NCBI GenBank assembly: GCA_009741485.1
Contig: CM019215.1
Span: forward strand, 74,281,735 to 74,345,734
Origin: Malurus cyaneus samueli
Taxonomy: Eukaryota; Chordata; Aves; Passeriformes; Maluridae
Reading direction: 5' to 3'
DNA: 64,000 nucleotides
Shown here: one piece after another, positions 57,501-62,899 of the stretch
Numbering within the stretch: position 1 is the stretch's first letter
Layout of the letters: each line of letters opens with the position of its first letter
Position numbers and translations under genes: made by a program
Notes under the pieces: generated by a model
Seen by the model: the letters and a program-made list of their open reading frames with translations, nothing else
The model's database searches: none
Told to the model about the DNA's origin: nothing

Positions 57501-60123
57501 GAAAAACGACCGTCAGCCCAGCGACATTCTTCAGCTAAGTGGGTTCCTTTATCAGGTTGAGCTCAAATTCACATTCGCTAAATCCCAGCTGAATAAATAA
57601 CCTATTTCCCTGCTTGGGTTAGTGGGTTTCTGCAGTTCAATTCTCCCCTGCTGTCACCACTGCTGACTGCTAGCAGAAAACCACTACGGTTGTGTGATTT
57701 GCGCTTTGCCACTCACCTTTCTCTCTCTCTTCTATCCCTGCCAGCAGAGCATAGAATATATGATAATTTCTTTCCCCGGGGTTTTGTCTTACTACACGAT
57801 TCTGTCAAAGTAAAAAATAGTTTCCACTTAAGTGATCATTTTTAAGGACAAATTTTTTATCCACAGTCACAGAGAAAATATTAAATGAAACACAATTAAC
57901 TAAGCAAAAGCAAACATCAACTTACTTTTTCCAATAAATCTGGAGCCAGCAAGAAAAGCTTCAGTCAAGGAATAAAGCAAAAAGCAATTAATGCAGTAGC
58001 TTTTTATAATCTTCCTTCTTTCATTTGAGGAAGATAGGAAGAGTACAATGGTCTTTTCTTACAACATGCTAAGCATGTTTCATACAATATGCCAACAACA
58101 AGATAAATAAAGTAGCAACAATGATAATATTGTAGCAGCTGTAATATTAGTGTATCAACACCTTCTTTTCCATCCCATCACAACTGAACATGCCAGATTC
58201 TGTGTTTTATATGGCATCTGTTTTCCTTTGCTTTTTCTTTTCCCTAAAGCTTGGAAACAACTTCAAGAATTAAATTTATGCCACTGCAAAAGCAGCTTAC
58301 GTCTAAAACAGCAGCTAGGACCCCCTTGGAATATCCCTCATCCCCACACCTCTGCTGCTCTGGTGGAGCATAGTCTGCCTCATAGTCTGATTTTGCCAAA
58401 TGCAGGACAAGTCTGAGGATTTAACCCACCCAGACTCACACTGCAGAAACTGAGCAGCTCTGCTCTTCCAAGTACTTTTCCAGAGAAGTAAGCAGCTTAT
58501 CTTTGGATAAAGTAATGAAGGAAATGGCTGACAACTGAAGTTATTCCCAAGGATTTAGGCTGTTTTAGCTCACTACATGCAAACACTCACACAAGTCATG
58601 CCACACTAGCAGTAGCAATACAAAATGCTGGCCCTCCAGGAGCACGTAAGAGTCCACGCCACCACAAAAGCATGTGTGCATGTGTGAATTTGGTGCTGCT
58701 GCTTCTCTTTCCCACCTACAGCAGCTCCATTTAACTGCACATGTTTCCGGATGGGATGACAGGACAGACAAAGGCAAGCCCATTCTCCCTCAGTCCTCCA
58801 TCAAGGAGGTACATGGGGGTGTCCCACAAAAGGGTCAAATCACCAAATGAGGATACAATCCATAATTCTTCCTCCCTGAATGTTTCCTTTCTGACAGATG
58901 TTCAGCTGAATAAACTTCCCAAAGCGACTTGAGTTGTTGTTGTAAACAGTCTTCGCATTGCCAAAAGCCTCCATAATTGGACTGTGAAAACAGAGAAAGA
59001 CAGGACTGTTAACATGTGACCAGCATGCCAACATATTCCCATGGGGCTGCTGAAAGGAATAGCACTCTTACAAGCTCCCCTCTGACACTCTCCTCAGCAG
59101 CAGCCAACATCCCAGCATTACCTACATTTATTAGTGATGGGCATCTCAGCTTCCTATCCAAAGGTGCAAGTATTCATGCAACAGGAAGATAAATCCTACT
59201 GAACTGCTCTGCAGCTGCAGAGCAGTCACTGCTGCTTGCTACTTCTTTTGTAATTGCTCAAAAGATGCATGCAATTCTCATTGCAGCACTCAAATGATAG
59301 AAATAAGAAATCTCAGCACATGCAAATTGCTAGACAGATGTAAAGAGTCCTTGTCCTAAGGGAATTAAAAAAAAAAACAAAAAACAACCTACATCAAGAT
59401 ACAGCACGTATAGCAGAGATGAAGCAAGATAAATGAAAGTAATAGCATCTCAAATTGCCTTTGTTTTTAAATAGTTTAAAATCGTGTCATTTCATGTGAA
59501 CATCAAGATTTTTGTTTTTGCTTGCGTAGATTGTGTCCAATTTACCTGATGCATTTACTCATCTGTCTTATCAGTTCTCCTTATCCTCCTTTTCCTCAGC
59601 ATGCTTTTACCACTTGAGCACTTTATCCTCACCATGCTGTATCTTGTCCTACCATATCCTCAGGCTACACAAACTGTACCAAAGGTTTCTCCCTCCCATC
59701 ACCCATTTCCCTTACTCTGATTACCTGAATCGAGCCCTAAACAAAAATGAAAGCTCCCATTTCAAAACTCTGCATATTTTTGCTTTACTATGAGATACCA
59801 CCATGCTCACAACTCTCTAGAGAAGCCAGGTGATTTTGTTTAAAGGAATATTTCCCTTTCTCCAGTATTTGTTTATTTTTCAGAAAACACATACACTTGA
59901 TACTTGATTACATTGCAAGCTCTTATTTCAATGTCAAGGCTTATGTCTTCTGAAAATAATACCCATGTATTGAAAAATTTAATAATACCTGCTCTCAAGA
60001 ATAGCTTGCTCCACACAGGAGGTCTTCTCTCTGGAGGACAGCTCCAGTGAATGTTGGCTCATTGCAGACAAAAATTTGAGAATCAGCTTCGTGCTCTCCG
60101 TCTTGCCAGCACCACTTTCACCA
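425..60123 (-). CDS. MYO10: MYO10, unconventional myosin-X (partial gene, 34 internal exons)
   Basis: Actin-based motor that moves cargo to filopodial tips. Joining 34 exons by GT/AG sites and phase gives 1653 codons with no stop. Domains in order (window codons, 1 = first G of the P-loop): motor with GESGAGKT (1-8), switch I NNNSSRFG (about codon 58), switch II DIFGFE (about 278) and actin-binding RCIKPN (479-484), to about 580; three IQ motifs (about 589-655); a charged E/R/K-rich single alpha helix and coiled coil (about 655-780); acidic Ser-rich PEST region (about 800-990); split PH1 with inserted PH2, then PH3 (about 1020-1345); MyTH4 (about 1375-1530); FERM from about 1540. This architecture is unique to myosin-X. 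The 5' exons (about 156 codons by recalled human numbering) and the last roughly 240 codons are outside the window. The match to remembered human myosin-X is near-continuous, so identity is essentially certain. Exact ends rest on splice consensus only. Confidence 0.98.
1319..1455 (-). CDS. MYO10: MYO10 window exon 33: FERM F1
   Basis: 137 bases, acceptor tttcattag, donor GAAAA|gtgagt. It encodes [20 protein letters not shown], then [20 protein letters not shown] and LAKFE. It differs from recalled human at NGTTDK (human NGHVDK). Two bases of Lys carry over. Confidence 0.97.
2049..2256 (-). CDS. MYO10: MYO10 window exon 32: end of MyTH4 and start of FERM F1
   Basis: 208 bases, acceptor tctcacag, donor GGAGAG|gtgaga. 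It encodes [40 protein letters not shown] and the ubiquitin-like F1 start [20 protein letters not shown]. The FERM domain of myosin-X binds integrin beta tails and netrin receptors (family knowledge). Confidence 0.98.
2932..3229 (-). CDS. MYO10: MYO10 window exon 31: core of MyTH4
   Basis: 298 bases, acceptor ttttgtag, donor AAAAG|gtgaga. It encodes [20 protein letters not shown], then [31 protein letters not shown] and [24 protein letters not shown](L/I)YCQLIKQT and the W-x-(I/L)L segment are MyTH4 signatures. It ends with two bases of a split Arg codon. Confidence 0.98.
3230..4856 (-). other. MYO10 intron between window exons 31 and 30
   Basis: 1.6 kb with no gene, RNA or repeat family recognised. 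Confidence 0.6.
4857..4980 (-). CDS. MYO10: MYO10 window exon 30: MyTH4, [15 protein letters not shown]
   Basis: 124 bases, acceptor ccccaatag, donor AACT|gtaagt. It encodes [20 protein letters not shown], then [20 protein letters not shown]. MyTH4 domains bind microtubules in this class. The donor after AACT is fixed by the next exon, which completes TTG (Leu). Confidence 0.97.
4981..6269 (-). other. MYO10 intron between window exons 30 and 29
   Basis: 1.3 kb with a 15-base A run near 5874-5888. No gene or transposon was recognised. Confidence 0.6.
6270..6427 (-). CDS. MYO10: MYO10 window exon 29: end of PH3, start of MyTH4
   Basis: 158 bases, acceptor tgtgccag, donor ATTAAG|gtaggc. It encodes [20 protein letters not shown], then [20 protein letters not shown], the final strands and helix of PH3 (RWSSAIQNV). 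[12 protein letters not shown] leads into MyTH4. It ends in phase 0. Confidence 0.97.
7472..7666 (-). CDS. MYO10: MYO10 window exon 28: first part of PH3
   Basis: 195 bases, acceptor tttcagga..., read as ttttcag|GATGGC; donor GACAG|gtaatt. It encodes (G)[39 protein letters not shown] and [20 protein letters not shown]. This is a typical PH start (GWLHK...KKRWFVL). One base of a Gly codon carries over. Confidence 0.97.
8114..8256 (-). CDS. MYO10: MYO10 window exon 27: second half of PH1
   Basis: 143 bases, acceptor tttcatag, donor AGGG|gtaaga. It encodes [20 protein letters not shown], then [20 protein letters not shown] and GQEFIVR. This is the returning half of the split PH1, with the closing helix HHWITLLQ. 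One base of Gly carries into PH3. Confidence 0.97.
8257..9735 (-). other. MYO10 intron between window exons 27 and 26
   Basis: 1.5 kb. On the minus strand 8974-9348 is open for 124 codons but does not join to the frame of MYO10 and has no recognised domain, so it is treated as chance. Nothing else was seen. Confidence 0.6.
9736..9791 (-). CDS. MYO10: MYO10 window exon 26: PH2-PH1 linker
   Basis: 56 bases, acceptor tgtttacag, donor GATAG|gtaagt. It encodes [18 protein letters not shown], matching myosin-X at this exact place. It is phase 0 in and two bases out. Confidence 0.96.
10566..10659 (-). CDS. MYO10: MYO10 window exon 25: C-terminal helix of PH2
   Basis: 94 bases, acceptor ctccccag, donor GCTGTG|gtaagt. 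It encodes (S)[19 protein letters not shown], then [12 protein letters not shown]. This is the closing helix of the PH2 domain (QWFSVLSQV) and the linker back to PH1. Confidence 0.96.
10660..13933 (-). other. MYO10 intron between window exons 25 and 24
   Basis: 3.3 kb with no gene recognised. Its one notable feature is a perfect 11-bp-arm inverted repeat at 13790-13816. Confidence 0.6.
13790..13816. repeat. Perfect inverted repeat, 11-bp arms, 5-base loop
   Basis: Left arm tgtgttaaaca, loop gaacg, right arm tgtttaacaca. It lies in an intron about 120 bases on the downstream-coordinate side of window exon 24's donor. No element ends or duplicated target site were recognised beside it. Confidence 0.9.
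13934..14029 (-). CDS. MYO10: MYO10 window exon 24: middle of PH2
   Basis: 96 bases, acceptor tttttttcag, donor GCAAG|gtatgt. It encodes [20 protein letters not shown], then [11 protein letters not shown], strands and helix start of PH2. One base in and two out match the neighbours. Confidence 0.96.
14030..16274 (-). other. MYO10 intron between window exons 24 and 23
   Basis: 2.2 kb with no gene. It holds a 25-base A run followed by g and seven more A (15288-15320). The rest is AT-rich without a recognisable element. Confidence 0.6.
15288..15320. repeat. Poly(A) tract
   Basis: 25 uninterrupted A, one G, then 7 A. It could mark the tail of a small plus-strand retroposon, but no element was recognised upstream. 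Confidence 0.95.
16275..16518 (-). CDS. MYO10: MYO10 window exon 23: first half of PH1 and start of inserted PH2
   Basis: 244 bases, acceptor ttttgccag, donor GCCAA|gtaggt. It encodes the first part of PH1 ([20 protein letters not shown]), then, with no exon break, the start of PH2: [20 protein letters not shown] and [20 protein letters not shown]. The basic loop of PH2 (HKK...RRNWKKRW) is the PI(3,4,5)P3-binding site in the family. The donor at AA|gt is required, because two more codons would reach a TAG. Confidence 0.97.
17765..17888 (-). CDS. MYO10: MYO10 window exon 22: linker into PH1
   Basis: 124 bases, acceptor cttgtgcag, donor GAAAG|gtactg. It encodes [20 protein letters not shown], then [20 protein letters not shown]. 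The acidic linker gives way to the first beta strand of the split PH1 domain (FLYMKGG). One base of a Gly codon carries over. Confidence 0.96.
17889..19126 (-). other. MYO10 intron between window exons 22 and 21
   Basis: 1.2 kb with no gene, repeat family or RNA recognised on either strand. Confidence 0.6.
19127..20029 (-). CDS. MYO10: MYO10 window exon 21: 903-base exon, coiled coil and PEST region
   Basis: 301 codons, phase 0 at both ends; acceptor ttgtgcag, donor TCTTCT|gtgagt. It begins with the last part of the charged helix ([20 protein letters not shown]). The coiled coil follows ([20 protein letters not shown] onward), which mediates anti-parallel dimerisation in myosin-X, then [20 protein letters not shown]. 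The second half is the acidic, Ser/Pro-rich PEST region with [20 protein letters not shown] and the Asp/Tyr cluster [14 protein letters not shown], which is prone to proteolysis in the family. The middle of the PEST region is the most diverged from recalled human. It is the largest exon in the window. Confidence 0.98.
20453..20492 (-). CDS. MYO10: MYO10 window exon 20: 40-base exon in the single alpha helix
   Basis: 40 bases, acceptor cgcttctag, donor CAGCAG|gtaaat. It encodes (R)[13 protein letters not shown], a charged helical segment. Human as I recall has about two more residues here. The phase fits both neighbours exactly, one base in and phase 0 out. Confidence 0.94.
20792..21001 (-). 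CDS. MYO10: MYO10 window exon 19: IQ1-IQ3 and start of the single alpha helix
   Basis: 210 bases, acceptor cctcccag, donor AAAG|gtgcag (weak after +3). It encodes the end of IQ1 ([11 protein letters not shown]), IQ2 ([15 protein letters not shown]) and IQ3 ([17 protein letters not shown]). These bind calmodulin or calmodulin-like light chains. The charged [19 protein letters not shown] opens the single alpha helix. Compared with recalled human sequence this exon is about 8 residues shorter in the charged run. Confidence 0.96.
21959..22065 (-). CDS. MYO10: MYO10 window exon 18: end of motor and first IQ motif
   Basis: 107 bases, acceptor ttctgtag, donor GCTAG|gtaagt. It encodes [20 protein letters not shown], the end of the motor and lever start, then [15 protein letters not shown], the first half of IQ1. 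It ends with two bases of a split Arg codon that continues IQ1. Confidence 0.97.
22066..24875 (-). other. MYO10 intron between window exons 18 and 17
   Basis: 2.8 kb with no gene. It has A/C-rich low-complexity sequence at about 23139-23230, with runs of A broken by C, and another at about 24580-24600. A short CA run lies near 22820. No transposon family was recognised. Confidence 0.6.
23139..23230. repeat. A/C-rich low-complexity tract
   Basis: A-runs of 4 to 14 bases alternate with short C-runs over about 90 bases. It could be the degenerate tail of an old retroposon or simple-sequence expansion. No flanking element is identifiable. Confidence 0.8.
24876..24990 (-). CDS. MYO10: MYO10 window exon 17: converter
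   Basis: 115 bases, acceptor gttgccag, donor AATAAG|gtaaaa. It encodes [20 protein letters not shown], then [18 protein letters not shown], the converter that swings the lever arm. LGKNK is LGKTK in human as I recall. It ends in phase 0. Confidence 0.96.
25133..25257 (-). CDS. MYO10: MYO10 window exon 16: SH helices and converter start; opens with ATG
   Basis: 125 bases, acceptor tcatttcag, donor AAAAG|gtaaat. It encodes [20 protein letters not shown] and then [37 protein letters not shown] is the conserved myosin SH1/SH2 helix area. The first codon of the exon is ATG; counting back to the P-loop with recalled human numbering makes it Met 644. That agrees with the start I recall for the brain headless isoform. 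It ends with two bases of a split Arg codon. Confidence 0.97.
38022..38260 (-). promoter_or_regulatory. Candidate alternative first exon for headless MYO10 (speculative)
   Basis: On the minus strand a strong donor, TTAAAAG|gtaagg, ends at 38022. A CCTATAAG TATA-like word lies at 38287-38294, which would put a start site near 38260. Joined to window exon 16 it would place A at -3 of that exon's first ATG. The stretch contains several short upstream ORFs. A match to the donor alone is expected about once in this intron by chance, so support is weak. Confidence 0.2.
39708..39950 (-). promoter_or_regulatory. Second candidate alternative first exon (speculative)
   Basis: The minus strand shows TTCCTTAG|gtaagag, a near-ideal donor, at 39708. 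The flanking 39530-39770 stretch has about ten CpGs in 240 bases, clearly more than the surrounding intron. It also contains TTCCGTCACATC, which holds a CRE-like TGACG. No coding is claimed. Confidence 0.15.
45673..45753 (-). CDS. MYO10: MYO10 window exon 15: motor actin-binding RCIKPN
   Basis: 81 bases, 27 codons, phase 0 at both ends; acceptor gttttag, donor CAGAAG|gtaagc. It encodes [20 protein letters not shown] then IKPNVQK. This helix-strand carries the conserved (V/I)RCIKPN of the actin interface near the SH helices. It is the last exon before the 20.4 kb intron. Confidence 0.97.
45754..48504 (-). other. MYO10 intron between window exons 15 and 14
   Basis: 2.75 kb with no recognised gene. 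On the opposite strand, 45982-46734 is open for 250 codons without an identifiable domain (see findings). A 12-bp-arm inverted repeat sits inside it at 46622-46651. Confidence 0.6.
46622..46651. repeat. Perfect inverted repeat, 12-bp arms, 6-base loop
   Basis: The left arm is ttttaaaggagc and the right arm gctcctttaaaa, separated by aacaca. It could form a stem-loop in DNA or RNA. No function is known to me, and it lies inside an intron. Confidence 0.9.
48505..48613 (-). CDS. MYO10: MYO10 window exon 14: motor loop 2 region
   Basis: 109 bases, acceptor catttcag, donor TTCAAG|gttagt. It encodes [20 protein letters not shown] followed by [16 protein letters not shown]. The basic, flexible stretch (KCGSKHRKP) is the loop 2 actin contact. 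It differs from recalled human at the start (SL for RF) and near the end (L for S). Confidence 0.96.
50082..50164 (-). CDS. MYO10: MYO10 window exon 13: motor, [16 protein letters not shown] segment
   Basis: 83 bases, acceptor ttctag, donor AGCAG|gtaagt. It encodes [20 protein letters not shown] and then LNLLRES, the helix before loop 2. LEKN(R/K)D is common to all myosins. It ends with two bases of a split codon. Confidence 0.97.
50345..50413 (-). CDS. MYO10: MYO10 window exon 12: motor, FGVKHYAGE segment
   Basis: 69 bases, 23 codons, phase 0 at both ends; acceptor ccaatcag, donor GAG|gtaatt. It encodes [20 protein letters not shown] then AGE. F-x-V-x-HYAG is a conserved myosin signature. 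Confidence 0.97.
51147..51239 (-). CDS. MYO10: MYO10 window exon 11: motor, [15 protein letters not shown] segment
   Basis: 93 bases, 31 codons, phase 0 at both ends; acceptor tgttctag, donor GCT|gtatgt. It encodes [20 protein letters not shown] followed by [11 protein letters not shown], the lower 50-kDa region that approaches actin. Confidence 0.97.
51240..52351 (-). other. MYO10 intron between window exons 11 and 10
   Basis: 1.1 kb with no gene. It carries an old CR1-type LINE fragment (about 51635-51820, separate entry). The remaining sequence is unremarkable. Confidence 0.6.
51635..51820 (-). mobile_element. Ancient CR1-type LINE relic
   Basis: The plus strand reads like the antisense of an old CR1/L3-type LINE 3' region. 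Visible parts are atccagttgttgaacccatg, a diverged ttccacagtttaac-like stretch near 51700-51715, then aatttcttttgatgttccct and ctcatgctgg. In the consensus as I remember it, these follow in the same order with the same spacing. The element therefore lies in minus orientation. It is heavily mutated and has no coding capacity. Confidence 0.7.
52352..52418 (-). CDS. MYO10: MYO10 window exon 10: motor, [10 protein letters not shown] segment
   Basis: 67 bases, acceptor tccttag, donor AAAAG|gtaaga. It encodes (R)[19 protein letters not shown] then IEK, the segment after the relay loop in the lower 50-kDa domain. It ends in phase 0. Confidence 0.97.
52642..52742 (-). CDS. MYO10: MYO10 window exon 9: motor relay helix
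   Basis: 101 bases, acceptor tctctttag, donor AGCAG|gtaaga. It encodes [20 protein letters not shown] and then [13 protein letters not shown], the relay helix and loop after switch II. It ends with two bases of a split Arg codon. Confidence 0.98.
52922..53068 (-). CDS. MYO10: MYO10 window exon 8: motor switch II
   Basis: 147 bases, exactly 49 codons, phase 0 at both ends; acceptor gatgcag, donor GAG|gtaggt. It encodes [20 protein letters not shown], the IKKIN helix and [18 protein letters not shown] is switch II, which couples the gamma-phosphate to the lever arm. Confidence 0.98.
53772..53890 (-). CDS. MYO10: MYO10 window exon 7: motor, ALTQRSM segment
   Basis: 119 bases, acceptor tttgccag, donor CAGCAG|gtaaag. 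It encodes [20 protein letters not shown], then [20 protein letters not shown], ending in phase 0. It matches the upper 50-kDa region of myosin-X almost residue for residue. Confidence 0.97.
54794..54923 (-). CDS. MYO10: MYO10 window exon 6: motor, [13 protein letters not shown] segment
   Basis: 130 bases, acceptor cattccag, donor ACAG|gtgaga. It encodes [20 protein letters not shown] followed by [20 protein letters not shown]. The LAGILHLGN run is conserved across myosins. It ends with one base of an Ala codon shared with the next exon. Confidence 0.97.
54924..56942 (-). other. MYO10 intron between window exons 6 and 5
   Basis: 2.0 kb with no gene. It has a short imperfect tetranucleotide tract of the tctatctgtc type near 56605-56635. 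GC is locally higher at about 55960-56050, where the sequence is rich in CCTGC. No transposon was recognised. Confidence 0.6.
56943..57046 (-). CDS. MYO10: MYO10 window exon 5: motor upper 50-kDa domain
   Basis: 104 bases, acceptor atcactag, donor ATT|gtaagt. It encodes [20 protein letters not shown] and then [14 protein letters not shown], ending in phase 0. The YHYLNQSG stretch is a conserved landmark of class X motors. Confidence 0.96.
57717..57801 (-). CDS. MYO10: MYO10 window exon 4: motor, [17 protein letters not shown] segment
   Basis: 85 bases, acceptor ctttgacag, donor AAAG|gtgagt. It encodes [20 protein letters not shown] then AGIEEREK. The GERNYHIFY run is a myosin signature in the upper 50-kDa region. 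It begins in phase 0 and ends with one base of a split Asp codon. The loop after ALLAG is shorter or diverged compared with human as I recall it (LEHEEREE). Confidence 0.96.
57926..57939 (-). CDS. MYO10: MYO10 window exon 3: 14-base microexon encoding YLLEK
   Basis: This exon is too short for ORF finding. The minus strand reads ctggctccag|ATTTATTGGAAAAA|gtaagttg, with a good acceptor and a perfect GTAAGT donor. The last T of the previous exon plus AT, TTA, TTG, GAA, AAA gives Y-L-L-E-K. These five residues are missing between neighbouring exons ending RIMD and starting [10 protein letters not shown], and the YLLEK(S/N)RV motif is near-invariant in myosins. Skipping the exon would join T to AA and give an immediate TAA stop. 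Confidence 0.93.
58857..58981 (-). CDS. MYO10: MYO10 window exon 2: motor switch I
   Basis: 125 bases. It encodes [20 protein letters not shown] and the strand that follows ([16 protein letters not shown]). NNNSSRFG is switch I, which contacts the gamma-phosphate and Mg. The donor chosen is GATT|gtatcc, which is weak at positions +4 and +5. It is the only choice that joins in frame to the 14-base exon to rebuild the invariant YLLEK motif. A second GT lies 13 bases further on, but its use would create a stop. Confidence 0.93.
59203..59226. repeat. 24-bp perfect palindrome
   Basis: The sequence is fully self-complementary with no spacer. The half-site is actgctctgcag, and the centre holds CAGCTG flanked by two CTGCAG. 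It lies in the intron between window exons 2 and 1. It could be an E-box-like site (CAGCTG) or chance. Confidence 0.9.
59989..60123 (-). CDS. MYO10: MYO10 window exon 1: motor P-loop
   Basis: 135 bases. The acceptor reads tctttcag and the donor CAG|gtatta. The exon starts with one base finishing a Ser codon and then encodes [18 protein letters not shown]. This is the Walker A/P-loop that binds the phosphates of ATP, followed by the helix after it. It ends in a split Ser codon (AG|). A near-identical match to myosin-X makes the assignment secure. Confidence 0.97.
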
Positions 60124-62124
60124 CTGAAAGAAGAGGAGGAAATGGTTTGCACGGTCCCAGTGGCCAGTGAAGAAACCCCCTGGTGGGCCAGTCAAACTCT
60201 GCATTACTGGAGGTCAGGAAGACGGGGGTGATTAGAAGTGATAATCAGATGGAGCCAGAACACACTGTTAAACTTCTGGAATATGACATCCAGGGAAAAA
60301 CACAAGCTGTCCTTAGTGCTCATACCACTGCTCACACAGCATTTCAAGGCACTGACTGCCTCACACCCATGAGGCAATGAAGAGCTCCCTCAATACAAAG
60401 GATTATCCAGTACTTCTCACTATCATGTTAAAAGTTACAACAAAGGAATGGCAATGGTCAGGGATAAAGACCAGACTATGAATTAACATGGGAAAGTCTG
60501 GGATTATGTTGCAGCAATCTAGCTAATGAAGGAGCCCTGTTGTGAGGAGGAGGAAGTTAGAGACACCAATGCACATTCTAACACATAAAGGCTCCTCAAA
60601 TTCTTATCAAGCTATAATCTCTAAACGAACTTTTTATATACCTGTTGAAACAAGCCAGATTCATGCAAGTTGAAAATACACAATTTCCAACTCTCATTAC
60701 CATCAGAGATGTAGAACCTCTCATCACCACCCACAAGAGAACAAAGCTATTTGATAATGCTAAATTGACATTTTTAAAACAAGCCGTTCATAAGCATCCC
60801 TGTTGACACAAACAGAAGGCAACATACTCAGTTTCTCTTCAAAACCAATACTCTACAAAGGGAAACTTTAGATTTGGTTCATTTCTGCAATATCCTTTCC
60901 CTTCAATTACGCAGCCTCAAAACACACTGTGAGCCATTAAGAAATTTAACTTGCAGGTAGTTTGTTTACTTTAGTCACTCTTCATCTAGAGTCATAGCAT
61001 TATACACTAAGTTGCAGCCTAATTCCTAATTAAGCTGTACCTAATTCCAGCTTACACCCAAAGAGAAAGGGTACATTTTGGTCTTACTTCACCTTTTCAG
61101 TAGTAGCAAGTGGGAATTTTTTCACTGACTTTGATGAAGCACAACTGGGCATGTGGAGAAAGCTTAGATAATTTGGCAGTCTTTTGTTGTGCCTTTGCTG
61201 AGTAATGACCCCACTGATTTTAGGTTCCAACAAAGCACAATGATGCTTTCCAGTAAAATGCAAAGAAGAAAGGTACCGCCCAAGAAAACAGCGTGACATT
61301 TTCCTGCACATGAATGTCAACAAGAAAATTAGGGAAGAGACATTCAGAAAACATAATGAGGCATCCTCATAACCACCAATATGCTGCAGCAAGTGTGATT
61401 CATCCATTATATTTATACCACATCAAACAATATTGTAGCATTTTTTATGTAATTTATCCTTGATGTCTGCCATTTTCATTATTCCTTCCCTTTCCCTTTG
61501 CAGGCCCTCACTTACTCAAGCCCCTCTGCCAAAGAAGCAAATATTTAATATTCCTGTATTTAATACTCACCACACAAAACATTTCTGCGAGCACTTTTGA
61601 GAAAGCTTCACAAACCCTTGCATTATTCTTGTCTAGTGCAATAAATCACCAAGCGATGCACACCTCTTCCAGCCTAAATTCTCCCCCTGTGAGCCATGTT
61701 CACAACTCAATAGCAGGTATAGGGTGGCAGCTAGGAGGACATCACCTCTTTCACTGACACCATCTTTTCTCTGCCCCCAACCACTGTTCTTGCTCTGGAG
61801 AATCTGTAGTTCTATGGAGGGTGAAAGTTATACCACTATAATTGAGAGCCATTCTACAAGTGAGATATTCAAAGGTGATGGACAAGTATCTCCTGTACCT
61901 CTCTCTGGTACAGTTGGTGTTATGAACAATCACATGCTCTTGGCTTTTTCTTAGAGCAGGAGAGACTTGGAACTTGTTTGGTGCTGAACCTGCCCAGTGT
62001 CTTATTCTGACAGTTGCAAACTGGAAATGCCCAAGGAAGACACACTATACTTCCCTTCTGTACTCTTCCATCTTCCAGTTACCTGGGTTTCCAGGGCTTC
62101 CGGGTCTAAACCCAGTTTTTATGA

Positions 62125-62460
62125 GTCTTGTAACCCTCAATGGATTTATCTTCTATGAGCTGCTAGCCGTATTCCCTCAAAAAGCAAATGAACAAGTCTT
62201 CTTTTTTCAGATCCACCTCCTGTTAGCTTCATTTGATACCTCTTAGTTCTCATGTTGGAAGGAGAAACCAACAATTCATCCTGGTGCTCTTTCTGCTGTG
62301 CATGACTTGATGAATAGTGCCCCAAATTCAAGCTGCCTGTCTCCATTAGCCTTTTCCCATGTTATACTTTTAATCACTTTTAAAAATTTTCCTCTGAACC
62401 ACCTTCAGTTCCACAAAATCTGGATCCATGCAAAGGATGGATTTACACAATGTTCTCAAC
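62125..62460 (-). mobile_element. Ancient CR1-type LINE relic
   Basis: The plus strand follows the antisense of an old CR1/L3 3' region in order. It has tcaatggatttatcttctat, then cctgttagcttcatttgata, then cttagttctcatgttggaag. A tctccattagccttttccca block and a ttttcctctgaaccaccttc block come next, then a diverged acaaaatctggatcc end. The element is therefore in minus orientation, truncated and decayed. It is probably the same family as the relic at 51635-51820. Confidence 0.65.
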
Positions 62461-62899
62461 TCGTTTAGCAGTAACCGCTCTGCTCTATTCACTTTTGCAG
62501 TTATGTGGGATCAACATTTCAGAGTCCTTAGAAAGCTTTCACATACAAGGTCAGCAAAAGGATGCATTTTTTAGTGCAACCTTTCCAGCAGCCTTTCCAG
62601 CCCAGGAGTTTAAGTGCCCAGCTTCTTCCACATCGCTACATTCAGGACTGTGAACATATTAAGTCTGACAGCAGCCCAGAAGGGCCCCACTTAGAAGATC
62701 TTTAGACTTTCTCCCTGACTTGTTCTATGCAGGGCATCACACTAAGAGCACAGCAGATTGGACTCCTGACCGCCACAGCATAAAAAGGGGTCACTGAGAG
62801 AGACTCCTCATTCTGAAGGACATAACACTACCCTAAATCATTTCCCTATTCTGTTTGGGTGAGAGACTGCAAGTATTACTGGCTCAAAACATTTTGGGG

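Noticed and set aside
58062..58080. Inverted CATG pair (aacatgct a agcatgtt) resembling a p53-family site
   Set aside because: Only one half matches the decamer consensus fully and the halves overlap by a base. Such sites are common by chance.
58840..58860. Apparent frame disruption in the motor: exon 2 reads through as RIMDCILIW instead of RIVDYLLEK
   Set aside because: This is intron read-through. Ending the exon at GATT and adding the 14-base exon at 57926-57939 restores YLLEK exactly.
61084..61407. Minus-strand open frame, tested as an upstream motor exon
   Set aside because: The translation does not resemble the expected motor segment before the P-loop and lacks suitable splice sites.
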